Shown here in pieces: positions 10,174 through 20,122 of a stretch of 64,000 nucleotides of DNA. The first letter of the stretch is position 1. The number at the start of each line of letters is the position of its first letter. The DNA comes from Petrimonas sulfuriphila (GTDB lineage Bacteria > Bacteroidota > Bacteroidia > Bacteroidales > Dysgonomonadaceae). The stretch lies in assembly GCA_038561985.1 (NCBI GenBank), contig CP073276.1, positions 1,674,001-1,738,000 of the forward strand. The letters run 5' to 3'. Position numbers and translations under genes: made by a program. Below the pieces are notes generated by a model that was not told the origin of the DNA, did no database searches, and worked only from the letters and a program-made list of their open reading frames with translations.

Positions 10174-12927
10174 ATGGAATATAATTTTGGGGAAATAGAA
10201 AAACGGTGGCAGCAGTATTGGGCCGACCGTGAGGTATACCGGGTAACAGAAGATACAACCAAACCCAAGTTTTATGTGCTGGATATGTTCCCGTACCCCT
10301 CGGGAGCCGGGTTGCACGTGGGGCATCCGCTAGGTTATATCGCTTCCGATATTTATTCGAGGTATAAACGGCTGCAGGGATTCAACGTGCTTCACCCTAT
10401 GGGCTACGACGCATATGGCCTTCCTGCGGAACAATATGCTATCCAAACCGGCCAGCATCCGGCCATCACTACCAAAAACAACATTGCCCGCTACCGCGAG
10501 CAGTTGGACAAAATAGGATTTTCTTACGATTGGAGCCGCGAGGTGCAAACCTGCGATCCTGAATATTATAAATGGACGCAATGGGCATTTGTAAAAATGT
10601 TCCGTTCCTACTACTGCAACCAGGCACAACAAGCAAGGCCGGTGGATGAACTGATCGAGGTCTTTTCACAACAAGGCACTACCGGGTTGGACCTGGCTTG
10701 TACAGAGCCGATGAGCTTCACCGCTGATGAGTGGAATGCCAAAACCGAAAAAGAGCAACAGGAAATCCTGATGAATTACCGCATCGCCTACCTGGGCGAT
10801 ACCCTGGTAAACTGGTGCCCGCAGTTGGGAACGGTGCTGGCCAATGATGAAGTGAGCGAAGGGCTGTCTATCCGCGGAGGATATCCGGTTGAGCAGAAGA
10901 AGATGCGTCAGTGGTGTCTGCGTGTATCCGCCTACGCGCAACGGTTACTGGACGGGCTCGATGATGTGGATTGGACAGACTCGTTGAAAGAAACACAGCG
11001 GAACTGGATTGGGCGTTCTGTTGGAGCAGTCATGAAATTTAAAACACCCGGCGGTATCTCCTTCGATATTTTTACCACCCGGGCCGATACTATTTTCGGT
11101 GTCACCTTCATGGTGCTTGCACCGGAAAGTGAACTGGTTGAACAACTCACCACCCCCGAACAGCGCAACGCTGTAGATGCATACATACTGAAAACAAAAA
11201 AACGCACGGAGCGGGAGCGCATTGCCGACAAATCGGTCAGCGGTGTTTTTTCCGGATCCTATGCATTACATCCGTTTACCGGAGATCTTTTACCAATCTG
11301 GATTTCGGATTACGTGTTGGCCGGTTACGGAACCGGAGCGATTATGGCTGTTCCCGCTCACGACAGCCGCGACTACGCTTTCGCCAAACATTTTAACTTG
11401 TCCATTGTTCCCTTGATCGAGGGCTGCGATATATCGGAAGAGAGTTTCGATGCCAAGGAAGGTATCCTGATGAATTCCGGTTTTTTAAACGGGCTTCCGG
11501 TAAAAGAGGCGATTGTTAAAGCCATTGAGGAGGTGGAAGAGCGCAACCTGGGTTTCCGGAAAGTGAACTTCCGGTTGAGGGATGCCATTTTCTCGCGTCA
11601 ACGTTATTGGGGCGAACCGTTCCCCGTTTATTACAAAGACGGGATGCCCTACACGCTGGATGAGGGCGAACTCCCGCTCGAACTGCCCGAAGTGGATAAA
11701 TACCTCCCTACAGAATCGGGAGAACCCCCGCTTGGCCGTGCCAGGAACTGGCAGACAAGGGAGGGGTATCCGTTGGAGTTGAGTACGATGCCCGGATTTG
11801 CAGGCTCATCGGCCTACTACTTGCGGTACATGGATCCGCGAAACGGCCAGGCATTGGTGTCGACAGAGGCTAACAACTATTGGAGAAGCGTAGACCTCTA
11901 TATCGGTGGGACGGAACATGCGACGGGACACTTGATTTATAGCCGGTTCTGGAATAAATTCCTGTTCGACCTGGGCGTCTCTTGCGAGCAGGAGCCGTTC
12001 CGGAAACTCGTTAATCAGGGTATGATCCAGGGACGAAGCAATTTTGTGTACCGGATTAAGGAGACCAACACATTTGTCTCGCTGAACCTTAAAGATCAGT
12101 ACGATGTCACGCCCATACACGTGGATGTAAACATTGTTCATAACGATGTTCTGGACGTGGAGGCTTTTCGCAACTGGAACCCCGAGTATAAGAACGCTGA
12201 ATTTATTTTGGAAGACGGGAAGTACATTTGCGGGTGGGCCGTCGAAAAGATGTCGAAATCGATGTTTAACGTGGTGAATCCCGATGTGATTGTGGAAAAC
12301 TACGGCGCAGATACGCTTCGGTTGTACGAGATGTTCCTGGGGCCTCTGGAGCTTTCCAAACCGTGGGATACGAACGGCATCGACGGTGTACACCGTTTTT
12401 TGCGCAGGCTTTGGAACTTGTTTCACACCAACGGGGAGTTTTTGGTTTCTGACGAAGACCCAACAAAAGAGGAATTGAAATCGTTGCATAAACTCATCAA
12501 GAAAGTGTCGTTTGATATTGAGAATTTCTCGTTCAACACATCCGTGTCGGCGTTTATGATTTGCGTCAACGAACTGTCTCAGCTAAAATGCAATAAAAAA
12601 GCCATCCTCAGCGATTTATTGGTCTGCCTGGCTCCTTTCGCTCCGCACATTGCCGAAGAGTTGTGGCACAAGTTGGGAAATGAACAGACCATTTGCGACG
12701 CAAAATTTCCCGAACTTAACGAAGAATATTTAAAGGAGAACGTGTTCTCTTACGCCATCTCATTTAACGGAAAGTCACGCTTTGTGCTGGAATTTCCGGC
12801 CGATGTATCCAACGCTGAAATTGAAAAAACGGTGCTGGAACATCCTTATTCACAGAAATGGCTGGACGGAAAATCACCGAGAAAAGTGATCATTGTGCCG
12901 CGGAAAATTGTAAATATCGTTGTCTGA
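10174..12927 (+). CDS. leuS: Leucine--tRNA ligase
   Basis: A 917-residue class I aminoacyl-tRNA synthetase charging tRNA-Leu. The HIGH-type motif is HVGH at 48-51 within [16 protein letters not shown], and KMSKS is at 692-696. The CP1 editing domain is present ([24 protein letters not shown] with the editing Asp). An extra segment around residues 620-680 ([20 protein letters not shown]) is an insertion typical of Bacteroidetes LeuRS before KMSKS. The C-terminal anticodon-binding and tail domains are complete. Confidence 0.98.
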   Translation: MEYNFGEIEKRWQQYWADREVYRVTEDTTKPKFYVLDMFPYPSGAGLHVGHPLGYIASDIYSRYKRLQGFNVLHPMGYDAYGLPAEQYAIQTGQHPAITTKNNIARYREQLDKIGFSYDWSREVQTCDPEYYKWTQWAFVKMFRSYYCNQAQQARPVDELIEVFSQQGTTGLDLACTEPMSFTADEWNAKTEKEQQEILMNYRIAYLGDTLVNWCPQLGTVLANDEVSEGLSIRGGYPVEQKKMRQWCLRVSAYAQRLLDGLDDVDWTDSLKETQRNWIGRSVGAVMKFKTPGGISFDIFTTRADTIFGVTFMVLAPESELVEQLTTPEQRNAVDAYILKTKKRTERERIADKSVSGVFSGSYALHPFTGDLLPIWISDYVLAGYGTGAIMAVPAHDSRDYAFAKHFNLSIVPLIEGCDISEESFDAKEGILMNSGFLNGLPVKEAIVKAIEEVEERNLGFRKVNFRLRDAIFSRQRYWGEPFPVYYKDGMPYTLDEGELPLELPEVDKYLPTESGEPPLGRARNWQTREGYPLELSTMPGFAGSSAYYLRYMDPRNGQALVSTEANNYWRSVDLYIGGTEHATGHLIYSRFWNKFLFDLGVSCEQEPFRKLVNQGMIQGRSNFVYRIKETNTFVSLNLKDQYDVTPIHVDVNIVHNDVLDVEAFRNWNPEYKNAEFILEDGKYICGWAVEKMSKSMFNVVNPDVIVENYGADTLRLYEMFLGPLELSKPWDTNGIDGVHRFLRRLWNLFHTNGEFLVSDEDPTKEELKSLHKLIKKVSFDIENFSFNTSVSAFMICVNELSQLKCNKKAILSDLLVCLAPFAPHIAEELWHKLGNEQTICDAKFPELNEEYLKENVFSYAISFNGKSRFVLEFPADVSNAEIEKTVLEHPYSQKWLDGKSPRKVIIVPRKIVNIVV

Positions 12928-12966
12928 CGCTTATAGCCATTTATAAATTCAGGACTAAAACATTGA

Positions 12967-13848
12967 ATGTCAATGAACCTTCCTGCAAAAAAATACCTTA
13001 AAGCATTTGAATGGCGCGATTACCTGTTGGTCGTAATCGGGCTGGTTCTCTACGCCATCGGACTGGCCGGTTTCCTGATTCCCAACAAGATCGTTACCGG
13101 TGGACTGGCTGGTGTCTCTTTGCTCATCAACTACTCAACCGGCGTCCCCGTGTGGTTTTCCATTCTGGTTATCAATTGTATCTTGTTGATCATCGCGTGG
13201 TTTATATTGGGGCGTGGTTTTGTGTTTAAAACACTTTTCGGCGCATTCGGGCTGACCTTCATTATCGGTATCGCTGAGAAATACCTGACACATTCGCTAC
13301 TCCCCAGCGCAGATCCACTCATGGCGAGTATCATAGGCGCAATCTGCTGCGGTGCCGGGCTTGGACTGGTCTATTCGATGAACAGTACAACGGGCGGTAC
13401 GGATATCGTGGGCGCCATTATCACCAAATACCGTTATATCAGTATGGGCCGCGGATTGATGTATGTGGACGTGGTGATCATTCTCAGCTCGTGGTTCCTG
13501 TTTCAGAGCCTCGAGAAAATTATCTACGGGCTTATCATCATTGCCGTCCTTTACTACGTGGTGGATATGGTTATCAGTGGAGCAAGGCAGTCGGTGCAGT
13601 TCCTGATCTTCTCTTCAAAATACGAGGAAATTGCTTCGCACATCAACGCCGAGCTCCACAGGGGATGCACCGTTATCGACGGAACGGGATGGTATTCGAA
13701 ACAGCCGCAAAAAGTACTCGTCGTCTTGGCCCGGAAAACGGAATCGACACCTATTTTCCGATTGGTAAAACGTATCGATAAAGATGCTTTTATCTCGCAA
13801 AGCAATGTGGTCGGGGTATACGGAAAAGGGTTCGATCAGATCAAATGA
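12967..13848 (+). CDS. YitT family membrane protein
   Basis: A 293-residue inner-membrane protein. The N-terminal 200 residues carry about five or six hydrophobic helices with the DUF161 signature (GLAGFLIPNKIVTGGLAGVSLLINY, NSTTGGTDIVGAII). The C-terminal cytoplasmic DUF2179 domain runs from about 205 to 290 (HRGCTVIDGTGWYSKQPQKVLVVLARK). Function unknown; transport has been suggested for relatives. It follows leuS by 39 bp and may be transcribed with it. Confidence 0.88.
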   Translation: MSMNLPAKKYLKAFEWRDYLLVVIGLVLYAIGLAGFLIPNKIVTGGLAGVSLLINYSTGVPVWFSILVINCILLIIAWFILGRGFVFKTLFGAFGLTFIIGIAEKYLTHSLLPSADPLMASIIGAICCGAGLGLVYSMNSTTGGTDIVGAIITKYRYISMGRGLMYVDVVIILSSWFLFQSLEKIIYGLIIIAVLYYVVDMVISGARQSVQFLIFSSKYEEIASHINAELHRGCTVIDGTGWYSKQPQKVLVVLARKTESTPIFRLVKRIDKDAFISQSNVVGVYGKGFDQIK

Positions 13849-13867
13849 TTTCCACGGGATACTCTCA

Positions 13868-14758
13868 TTAAAACACATTGTAAAAATCGGGCTTGATACA
13901 AATCCCTACGCGCAGTTGCACATCTTTCCGTTTGTATTCGAGCAGGCTATCGCCGGTTCCGCTGTATAGTTCACCGAAAATATATTGATTGAACTTCTCT
14001 GAGATTTTGTAGCCGGCGGTGAATTTCAGGTTTATGGCTTTTACGCTCTTCCGGAGGCTATAGGTGCCCGAGAGCCACCATTGGTTGTCCGAGGTTTTGT
14101 AGTCTGCAGTGAAATATCCTGTTCCCCTGTAATCGTATAAATCGCTGTTGTCTTCTCCCGTCATGAAAGGGACTGTTATTTTGAAACTGGCCGCGAGGTT
14201 GGAGGTGAAAAAATATTTCCCGGAGAGGCCTATCCAGTTGATGCTTCTCGACTCAAGACTGTCACGGCCGTTGGACTCATGTTCCAACTGCAGAAATATT
14301 GCTCCCGTAAGACGGTTGTCAACGATGATGTACCTTCCCAGTCCGATCCCCGGGTTGTAATTACTGTCTTTGAATGGGGCAGACTCCCGGTAGATATCCC
14401 AAAATGATTTTTGTGTGTAAGTAAGGTAGAGAAAAGAGTTGAAGGGCAACCTGCTTGAAGTAAGCCTGTGCCTGACGCTAAGTTGAAATTTGGCGTCGGC
14501 ACTCTCCCTGTCGATACTTCGGTTTAAAGGGATGCCGGTGATAAAATAATTGTCCTTATAGATGGAAAAGGGAGGCAATTCGTCCATATAGCTGATGATT
14601 TCATCTTCTGTCATGGCCAGATCCTGCCTGTCTTGCGTAAGGCTCTTAATCGGCCATGTTGTCGAATCGGTACGGCTTGCTTCTAACTGAGCATTTATTT
14701 CAGGAATAAATAAAAACAATGCCAGCGTGGCGGATAACAAATTTTTCGTTACCATCAT
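13868..14758 (-). CDS. pldA: Outer-membrane phospholipase A (PldA/OMPLA family)
   Basis: A 296-residue outer-membrane beta-barrel phospholipase with a signal peptide (residues 1-24). It keeps the OMPLA signatures YTQKSFWDIYRESAPFKDSNYNPGIG and LEHESNGRDSLESRSINWIG. The catalytic triad reads His160, Ser162 and Asn174, matching His142-Ser144-Asn156 of E. coli. The enzyme hydrolyses phospholipids mislocalised to the outer leaflet and needs Ca2+ and dimerisation. It is the last gene of the efflux operon, 12 bp after the DUF3943 gene, so its expression is probably tied to envelope stress or efflux. Confidence 0.9.
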   Translation of the reverse strand: MMVTKNLLSATLALFLFIPEINAQLEASRTDSTTWPIKSLTQDRQDLAMTEDEIISYMDELPPFSIYKDNYFITGIPLNRSIDRESADAKFQLSVRHRLTSSRLPFNSFLYLTYTQKSFWDIYRESAPFKDSNYNPGIGLGRYIIVDNRLTGAIFLQLEHESNGRDSLESRSINWIGLSGKYFFTSNLAASFKITVPFMTGEDNSDLYDYRGTGYFTADYKTSDNQWWLSGTYSLRKSVKAINLKFTAGYKISEKFNQYIFGELYSGTGDSLLEYKRKDVQLRVGICIKPDFYNVF

Positions 14759-14770
14759 GATTTAAATTGA

Positions 14771-16198
14771 TCAAACATTCACGCCCATTCCAAAAAAAAG
14801 TTCATTTAAGCTGTGCTTCACACTGGAAAAATACGTATACAAGGTGTTCCTGTTGAAACTCCGGGCCCTAAGCACTACATGAACCCTTTTGTTCAGGCTG
14901 TATTTCATGGTTAATCCCAGTAAATTCAGCATGGTGCTGCTTTTATCGCCTTGTACGTTGAGGAAATCAATTTCATTTATTGTCAACTGTTTCAGTACTT
15001 CGTAGTCATCCACACCTTTCCACGAGAAAAGAAAATAATCCTCAGAGAATAAAGAGATCGTCAGCCTCTGTTTAAACTGTAAGGAACTGCTCAATTTCAG
15101 GCTAAAGCCACTCCCGAAATTATAATCCCTGTCTTCGAGCTTAAAATGATCTGAGGTGCTTGCTCCCAGGATAATCCCGCTTAAATGAACCGCGAATTGT
15201 ACTGTGCTTTTGTCCTTTTTCTTCTGAACGATTATTCCCGGGCCAATTGCCGCTGCTTCGGAGATATAAACCGGTGCCGTATTATTGTTTGTTCTCCCGT
15301 TTAGGTCGTAGTAGTTGAAATGTTGGAACAAACCTGCGGTTACCCGTGTCCCGTTGTTGTGAAGCAGTTCCTTGTTGAGCATAAGCCCGAGGGTATTGGC
15401 TTGCGACAGGTGGAGGTAGTTGTTACCTGCACGGATTTCTCCCGTCAGCCGGAACCAGTCATACGGGTTTCCGGCAACAGTTTCAAACAGCTCGCCGTAG
15501 AGCAGCTCAATCCCCAGAACAGATCTCCACATGCTCGGGTTACTGCCGGCAGTGCCTGTCACCGTTTCTCCGAAATACAGTTTCAGCCAGTAAGAAGGCA
15601 CGTGGAGAAGGTTCCCTCTAGATTGTCCTGTTCTCCACGCCTCACCCGTGGTCAGCCGGGTGATGAGCCGGGTAGGGGCCAGGATGCCGGCAAGAAGCTC
15701 CCTGCCCACACGCTCCAGCCCCGTTGTCCGATTATCCAATACCAGATCGGAGAACCGGAACAGGGTCTCTCCCAGGGCCGTTCCGCCGATCGTTGTAGCC
15801 CACAGGTCGTTTTGAGAGGGCGGTTTTGTCTCCATCAGGTATTCCCACATCAGGCTGCCGGCCATACTGACAACGGAAGATTGATAAAACCCCAACCCGT
15901 TCGTCCGTGCACTGTTGAAATACATTGACCCGTGGTAGGGATGTCCGATAAAGTTTGTGGAGAACCTGTTTGTATCCCATACAGGCCATGTCTTTAAATT
16001 GGTCCGCATCGACCTTAAATTGATCTGGGCGTATTCATCCTTTAGGATGATCCGGTTAAACCCTCTCATCACCATGTTCAAACCTACGTTGATAGAGACA
16101 GACTTGCCCCTGTTTTTCTCGGCAACGCTGTCTGTCCTGCCCTGCCCGTAAAGTGGTAGGACCAGCAACACGCAATATGTCAGTATCGATCTATACAC
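14771..16198 (-). CDS. DUF3943 domain outer-membrane-type protein
   Basis: A 475-residue protein with a signal peptide (TYCVLLVLPLYGQG). The DUF3943 region lies at about 85-200: FIGHPYHGSMYFNSARTNG, then MWEYLMETKPPSQNDLW. Beyond it are many alternating hydrophobic strands and no long hydrophobic helix, which suggests a beta-barrel. The HPYHGS and NDLW motifs recall a lipid A deacylase-like barrel, but no activity is proven. It starts 5 bp after the second permease gene and is followed by pldA, so it belongs to the efflux operon. Confidence 0.8.
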   Translation of the reverse strand: MYRSILTYCVLLVLPLYGQGRTDSVAEKNRGKSVSINVGLNMVMRGFNRIILKDEYAQINLRSMRTNLKTWPVWDTNRFSTNFIGHPYHGSMYFNSARTNGLGFYQSSVVSMAGSLMWEYLMETKPPSQNDLWATTIGGTALGETLFRFSDLVLDNRTTGLERVGRELLAGILAPTRLITRLTTGEAWRTGQSRGNLLHVPSYWLKLYFGETVTGTAGSNPSMWRSVLGIELLYGELFETVAGNPYDWFRLTGEIRAGNNYLHLSQANTLGLMLNKELLHNNGTRVTAGLFQHFNYYDLNGRTNNNTAPVYISEAAAIGPGIIVQKKKDKSTVQFAVHLSGIILGASTSDHFKLEDRDYNFGSGFSLKLSSSLQFKQRLTISLFSEDYFLFSWKGVDDYEVLKQLTINEIDFLNVQGDKSSTMLNLLGLTMKYSLNKRVHVVLRARSFNRNTLYTYFSSVKHSLNELFFGMGVNV

Positions 16199-16203
16199 CC
16201 ACG

Positions 16204-17340
16204 TTATCCTCTCTTTTTATAACTGAATACTGCCCATCCATTCAATACTACGGCTATTGCTCCCAATGCCAGCAGGTTCCCGGAGACATCAGCCAGGCTG
16301 CTGCCGTTCAGGTAAAGCATTCGGAAGGCTGTCGTCAGGTAGTTGAAAGGGTTGATGGCCGCGATTGCCTGAGCCCATGCGGGCATGCTTGAGACCGGGG
16401 TGAACATGCCTCCCAGCAGGACCAGGATCAGGATAAAGAACATCACCAGGAAACTGGCCTGTTGCATGGTCTCCGAATAGTTGGAAATGATGATTCCCAG
16501 GCCCGACACGGAGAGGATGAAGACAATGGCCGAAATAAGCACTGCCACCACACCCCCGCCGGGCCATAAGCCGTAGATCAGGAACGACAGGGTAATGGAG
16601 ATAATCATCACAACAAGGCCGACGGCCCAATAAGGTATGAGCTTGGCAAGGATGAAGTTCATCTTGCTTATCGGCGTCACGTTGATCTGGTTAATGGTGC
16701 CGTTCTCTTTTTCTATTACAATATTGAGTGCCGGCAAAATGCCACACAGAATCGTAAGCAGCAGCACCATAAAGCCCGGAATCATAAATTTTTTGTAATC
16801 CAGTGCAGGGTTGTACTTGTACTGCGGGACAATATTCATCTTTTTCAGGCGCATGAGGGACACCCGTGATTGGGGCGGCAGTGTCTGCGTTAATTCCCCA
16901 CGCAGCTCCGACGAAAAATCGTTCACGATTTGCATGACATAATTGCTGCCCAACAGCCCTTGAGTCCCGTTTACCGAGTTCACAGCAACCCCTACGCCCG
17001 ACTCTCTTCTTTTCACCAGATCCACATCAAACGAAGCGGGTATCTCCAGGATCATATCGGTTTCGTCGTTTTCCATATTCAGCATCGCCGCATTGTAATC
17101 GGGTGGGGTGTCGTGCAAAATAAAGTACTGTGAAGCAGCTATTTTGTCGGTTAGTCTTTTGGAATAGACGCTTTTGCTGTGATCAACCACATCCACGCGG
17201 ATGTTTTTTATCTCAAAACTTACTGCCCACGGGAAAACCAGCAACACCATGATGGGAAACAACACGATAAGCCTTGGAATCAATGGATTCCTGAACATCT
17301 GTTTAAATTCTTTTTCTATGAGGAATTTTAATGTCTTCAT
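16204..17340 (-). CDS. ABC-2 type permease (YbhR-like)
   Basis: A 378-residue inner-membrane permease of the YbhS/YbhR group. It has one N-terminal helix (about 20-40), a large periplasmic domain (40-175) and five C-terminal helices with the ABC-2 features KFMIPGFMVLLLTIL and IEKENGTINQINVTPISKMNF. It follows the other permease by 14 bp. With that protein and the two ATPases upstream it would form a heterodimeric exporter coupled to the HlyD and TolC proteins. Confidence 0.9.
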   Translation of the reverse strand: MKTLKFLIEKEFKQMFRNPLIPRLIVLFPIMVLLVFPWAVSFEIKNIRVDVVDHSKSVYSKRLTDKIAASQYFILHDTPPDYNAAMLNMENDETDMILEIPASFDVDLVKRRESGVGVAVNSVNGTQGLLGSNYVMQIVNDFSSELRGELTQTLPPQSRVSLMRLKKMNIVPQYKYNPALDYKKFMIPGFMVLLLTILCGILPALNIVIEKENGTINQINVTPISKMNFILAKLIPYWAVGLVVMIISITLSFLIYGLWPGGGVVAVLISAIVFILSVSGLGIIISNYSETMQQASFLVMFFILILVLLGGMFTPVSSMPAWAQAIAAINPFNYLTTAFRMLYLNGSSLADVSGNLLALGAIAVVLNGWAVFSYKKRG

Positions 17341-17354
17341 TCGGATTCTATTTT

Positions 17355-18461
17355 TTACTCCAGCCTCTTTTTAGTCTTCATAATGGTAACTCCCAGCAGG
17401 AACAGCGTCATTCCCGCTAATACGAGCATTTCTTTCCAGGCTATGGTCATTCCCAGTCCCTGGATCATCACTTTTCTCACGGCTTCAATAAACCAACGTG
17501 CTGGTACTATGGCCGACAGTGCCTGCAATGCCCCGGGCATGTTATCTACCGGGAAGATCATCCCTGATAGCATAAGCACGGGAATCATGGCGGTGATAGC
17601 CGAGAAGATGACCGCATTGACCTGTTTGTCTACCAGTGTGGAAACGGTCAATCCATATGACAAAGTTAGGGTTATGTAGAGGATAGCAACGAAAAACAGC
17701 AACAGGAGGCTGCCGTTGACAGGCACGTCCAGCACAAAATAGCTCAGAAGCAGAATAATGACAAAGTCGATAAAAGAGATCACCATATAGGGAATGGTCT
17801 TTGCGAAGATCATGGTTCCCTGTTTCAACGGAGATGCGAGGAGTACCTCCATGGTCCCTCTCTCTTTTTCACGGACGATTGACACCGAGGTCATGATGGT
17901 GCAAATGATCATCAGTACCAACCCCATGATGCCCGGTACAAACATATAGGATGATTTCATCAGCGGATTGTAGATCATCCGATTCTCAGTCTGGATCTGA
18001 AACGGTATCTGTATCAAGTCGGTTTGTTCCCGTTGAAATCCCGCTATGATAGCCGTGGCATAGGTTGCCGCGATGGAGCCCCGGTTTGGGTCGGAACTGT
18101 TGGAAAGCAGTTGTACGTCAGCTTCTCCCGAGTGCACCAACTCCTTCTGGAAGTTTTGCTGAAAGACCACTGCCAGATCGAGCTCACCTTTCCGCATCGA
18201 CTCTTCCATTTCATCCATGGTTTGAACGCTTCCCCGATAATTGAAGTAGGAGTTCTGCCGTATCCGTTCCGCGATGCCCGTGGTGAAAGCATCGGGAGTG
18301 GGGTCGTAGACGGCCACACGAATGTTCTGTACCTCCATGTTTACGGCAAAGCCGAACAACAGAACTTCCACTACAGGCATCCCCAGGATTATCAGCAAGG
18401 TCCTGTTGTCCCGGATGATATGCCGGAACTCTTTTTTTACAAATGCTATAAATTGTTTCAT
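17355..18461 (-). CDS. ABC-2 type permease (YbhS-like)
   Basis: A 368-residue permease with the same layout as the next gene: N-terminal helix, periplasmic domain and a membrane region with VREKERGTMEVLLASPLKQGTMIFAKTIPY, the hallmark of this group. Its ATG overlaps the stop of the preceding ATPase gene by one base (TAATG), indicating translational coupling. In E. coli the order ybhF-ybhS-ybhR is the same. Confidence 0.92.
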   Translation of the reverse strand: MKQFIAFVKKEFRHIIRDNRTLLIILGMPVVEVLLFGFAVNMEVQNIRVAVYDPTPDAFTTGIAERIRQNSYFNYRGSVQTMDEMEESMRKGELDLAVVFQQNFQKELVHSGEADVQLLSNSSDPNRGSIAATYATAIIAGFQREQTDLIQIPFQIQTENRMIYNPLMKSSYMFVPGIMGLVLMIICTIMTSVSIVREKERGTMEVLLASPLKQGTMIFAKTIPYMVISFIDFVIILLLSYFVLDVPVNGSLLLLFFVAILYITLTLSYGLTVSTLVDKQVNAVIFSAITAMIPVLMLSGMIFPVDNMPGALQALSAIVPARWFIEAVRKVMIQGLGMTIAWKEMLVLAGMTLFLLGVTIMKTKKRLE

Positions 18462-19201
18462 TAGTCCCCCCTCTTTGCTTTACGTGCCAATTGTCGAAAT
18501 ACCTCATCCATGGAGTCGGCGCTGAACCTGCGGCGTAACTCGGCCGGTGTGTCCAAGGCGTCGATACGGCCATCCACCATGATCGATACCCTGTTGCAGT
18601 ATTCAGCTTCGTCCATGTAGTGCGTGGTTACAAAAACGGTGATCCCCCGGTCGGCCGCATCGTAGATCATCTCCCAGAACTGCCGACGCATGGCCGGGTC
18701 AACTCCGCCCGTAGGTTCATCCAGAAAGACAATCCTGGGCTCATGAAAGATGGCCACGGAAAAAGCCAGTTTTTGTTTCCATCCCAACGGGAGGTATTTC
18801 ACCAGGGTGTTGCGCTCCTGTTCAAAATCCAATTGCTTCAACAACTCGTTCGTCTTTTCCGCAATTGTTTTATCAGATAACCCGTAGATACCCCCGAACA
18901 GGCGGATATTCTCCCAAACTTTCAGGTCTTCGTACAGGGAGAATTTCTGGCTCATGTATCCTATATTCCGTTTAATCCGTTCATTTTCTTTAATGATATC
19001 ATAACCAGCTACGGTTCCTTCTCCTGCCGTCGGCATGCTGATACCGCAAAGCATTTGCATGGCAGTGGTTTTACCCGCGCCGTTGGCACCCAGAAAACCA
19101 AAAATCTCACCTTCCTTCACATCAAAAGAGATGCGGTCCACGGCCGTGAAATTGCCAAACTTTTTTGTCAGGTTGAATACCTCGATAACTTTTTTGCTCA
19201 T
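18461..19201 (-). CDS. ABC transporter ATPase (matches the C-terminal half of YbhF)
   Basis: A 246-residue ATP-binding subunit. Walker A is GANGAGKTT (about 39-47) and Walker B is RIVFLDEP (about 155). The signature is degenerate, YLPLGWKQK in place of LSGGxxQ; E. coli YbhF has a similar LPLG form in its second half. The switch His is in VTTHYMDEAEYC. It starts 3 bp after the other ATPase gene, so the single fused YbhF of E. coli appears here as two adjacent genes in the same order. Confidence 0.92.
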   Translation of the reverse strand: MSKKVIEVFNLTKKFGNFTAVDRISFDVKEGEIFGFLGANGAGKTTAMQMLCGISMPTAGEGTVAGYDIIKENERIKRNIGYMSQKFSLYEDLKVWENIRLFGGIYGLSDKTIAEKTNELLKQLDFEQERNTLVKYLPLGWKQKLAFSVAIFHEPRIVFLDEPTGGVDPAMRRQFWEMIYDAADRGITVFVTTHYMDEAEYCNRVSIMVDGRIDALDTPAELRRRFSADSMDEVFRQLARKAKRGD

Positions 19202-19204
19202 GTC

Positions 19205-20110
19205 CTAACTTGTCAATGCCATAAAACAATCCTCCACAGTGGGCGCTATGGGAGCGATACGTACGTCGTTGAATTTTTTGTTCGCCAGGTATCGCTTCAA
19301 CTCTTCCGTCTGCAGGCTTTTTTCTACGGTGATGTGAATCTTGTCGCCAAACGCGAAACTGCTCTTTACCTTATCATGAGCGCGCAGCTCACCGAGCAGT
19401 GCCGACATGCCGGTTCCTTCCACTGCCCAGAGTATCTCCGGATAATCATCAATGATTCCTTGTGGGGTGTCGTTTGCAATAAATTCCCCTTCACGGATCA
19501 GCGCTATCCTGTCGCAACGGCTCGCTTCATCCATATATGCTGTCGACACCAGAATGGTGATCCCCTGCTCCTTCAGCCGACCCAGCATATCCCAGAACTC
19601 CTTTCTTGAGACCGGGTCTACCCCTGTGGTAGGCTCGTCCAGGATCAGGATCTCCGGTTTATGGATCAGTGCGCAGCTAAGGGCCAGCTTCTGTTTCATT
19701 CCGCCCGAGAGCGCTCCGGCACGCCGTTTTTTAAAGGGCTCGATTTGTTGGTAAATATCTTTGATCAGGTGGTAGTTCTCTTCTACGGTTGTATTGAAGA
19801 GCGTGGCGAAAAATACCAGGTTCTCCTCCACGCTCAGATCCTGATAGAGTGAGAACCGGCCCGGCATGTAACCGATAATCTGTCGTATCTTCCGGTAATC
19901 CTTCACCACGTCGTGCCCATTCATTATTGCCGAACCGCTATCGGGCAGGATCAGTGATGCCAGGATCCGGAAGAGTGATGATTTGCCGGCTCCGTCCGGG
20001 CCGATTACACCGAATATCTCCCCGTCATCTACTGTGAAAGAGATGCTGTTCAGGGCATTCACCTTACCCTGCCTGCCGTAACTTTTATGTAAATCCTTTA
20101 CTTCAATCAT
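19205..20110 (-). CDS. ABC transporter ATPase (matches the N-terminal half of YbhF)
   Basis: A 301-residue ATP-binding subunit. Walker A is GPDGAGKSS (about 36-44), the signature is LSGGMKQK (about 137) and Walker B is EILILDEPTTGVDP (about 156). The extra C-terminal 80 residues are a DrrA-type regulatory tail. GPDGAGK is the unusual Walker A also found in YbhF. It would pair with the next ATPase as an asymmetric dimer with one canonical and one degenerate site. It begins 12 bp after the HlyD gene. Confidence 0.92.
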   Translation of the reverse strand: MIEVKDLHKSYGRQGKVNALNSISFTVDDGEIFGVIGPDGAGKSSLFRILASLILPDSGSAIMNGHDVVKDYRKIRQIIGYMPGRFSLYQDLSVEENLVFFATLFNTTVEENYHLIKDIYQQIEPFKKRRAGALSGGMKQKLALSCALIHKPEILILDEPTTGVDPVSRKEFWDMLGRLKEQGITILVSTAYMDEASRCDRIALIREGEFIANDTPQGIIDDYPEILWAVEGTGMSALLGELRAHDKVKSSFAFGDKIHITVEKSLQTEELKRYLANKKFNDVRIAPIAPTVEDCFMALTS

Positions 20111-20122
20111 TTTTGTTGCAAA

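Noticed and set aside
11806-12489. Minus-strand open frame of 227 codons
   Set aside because: Antisense to the KMSKS and anticodon regions of leuS, which is unquestionably coding.
15320-15928. Plus-strand open frame of 202 codons
   Set aside because: Antisense to the DUF3943 gene; composition rich in Pro, Arg and Gln as in shadow frames.
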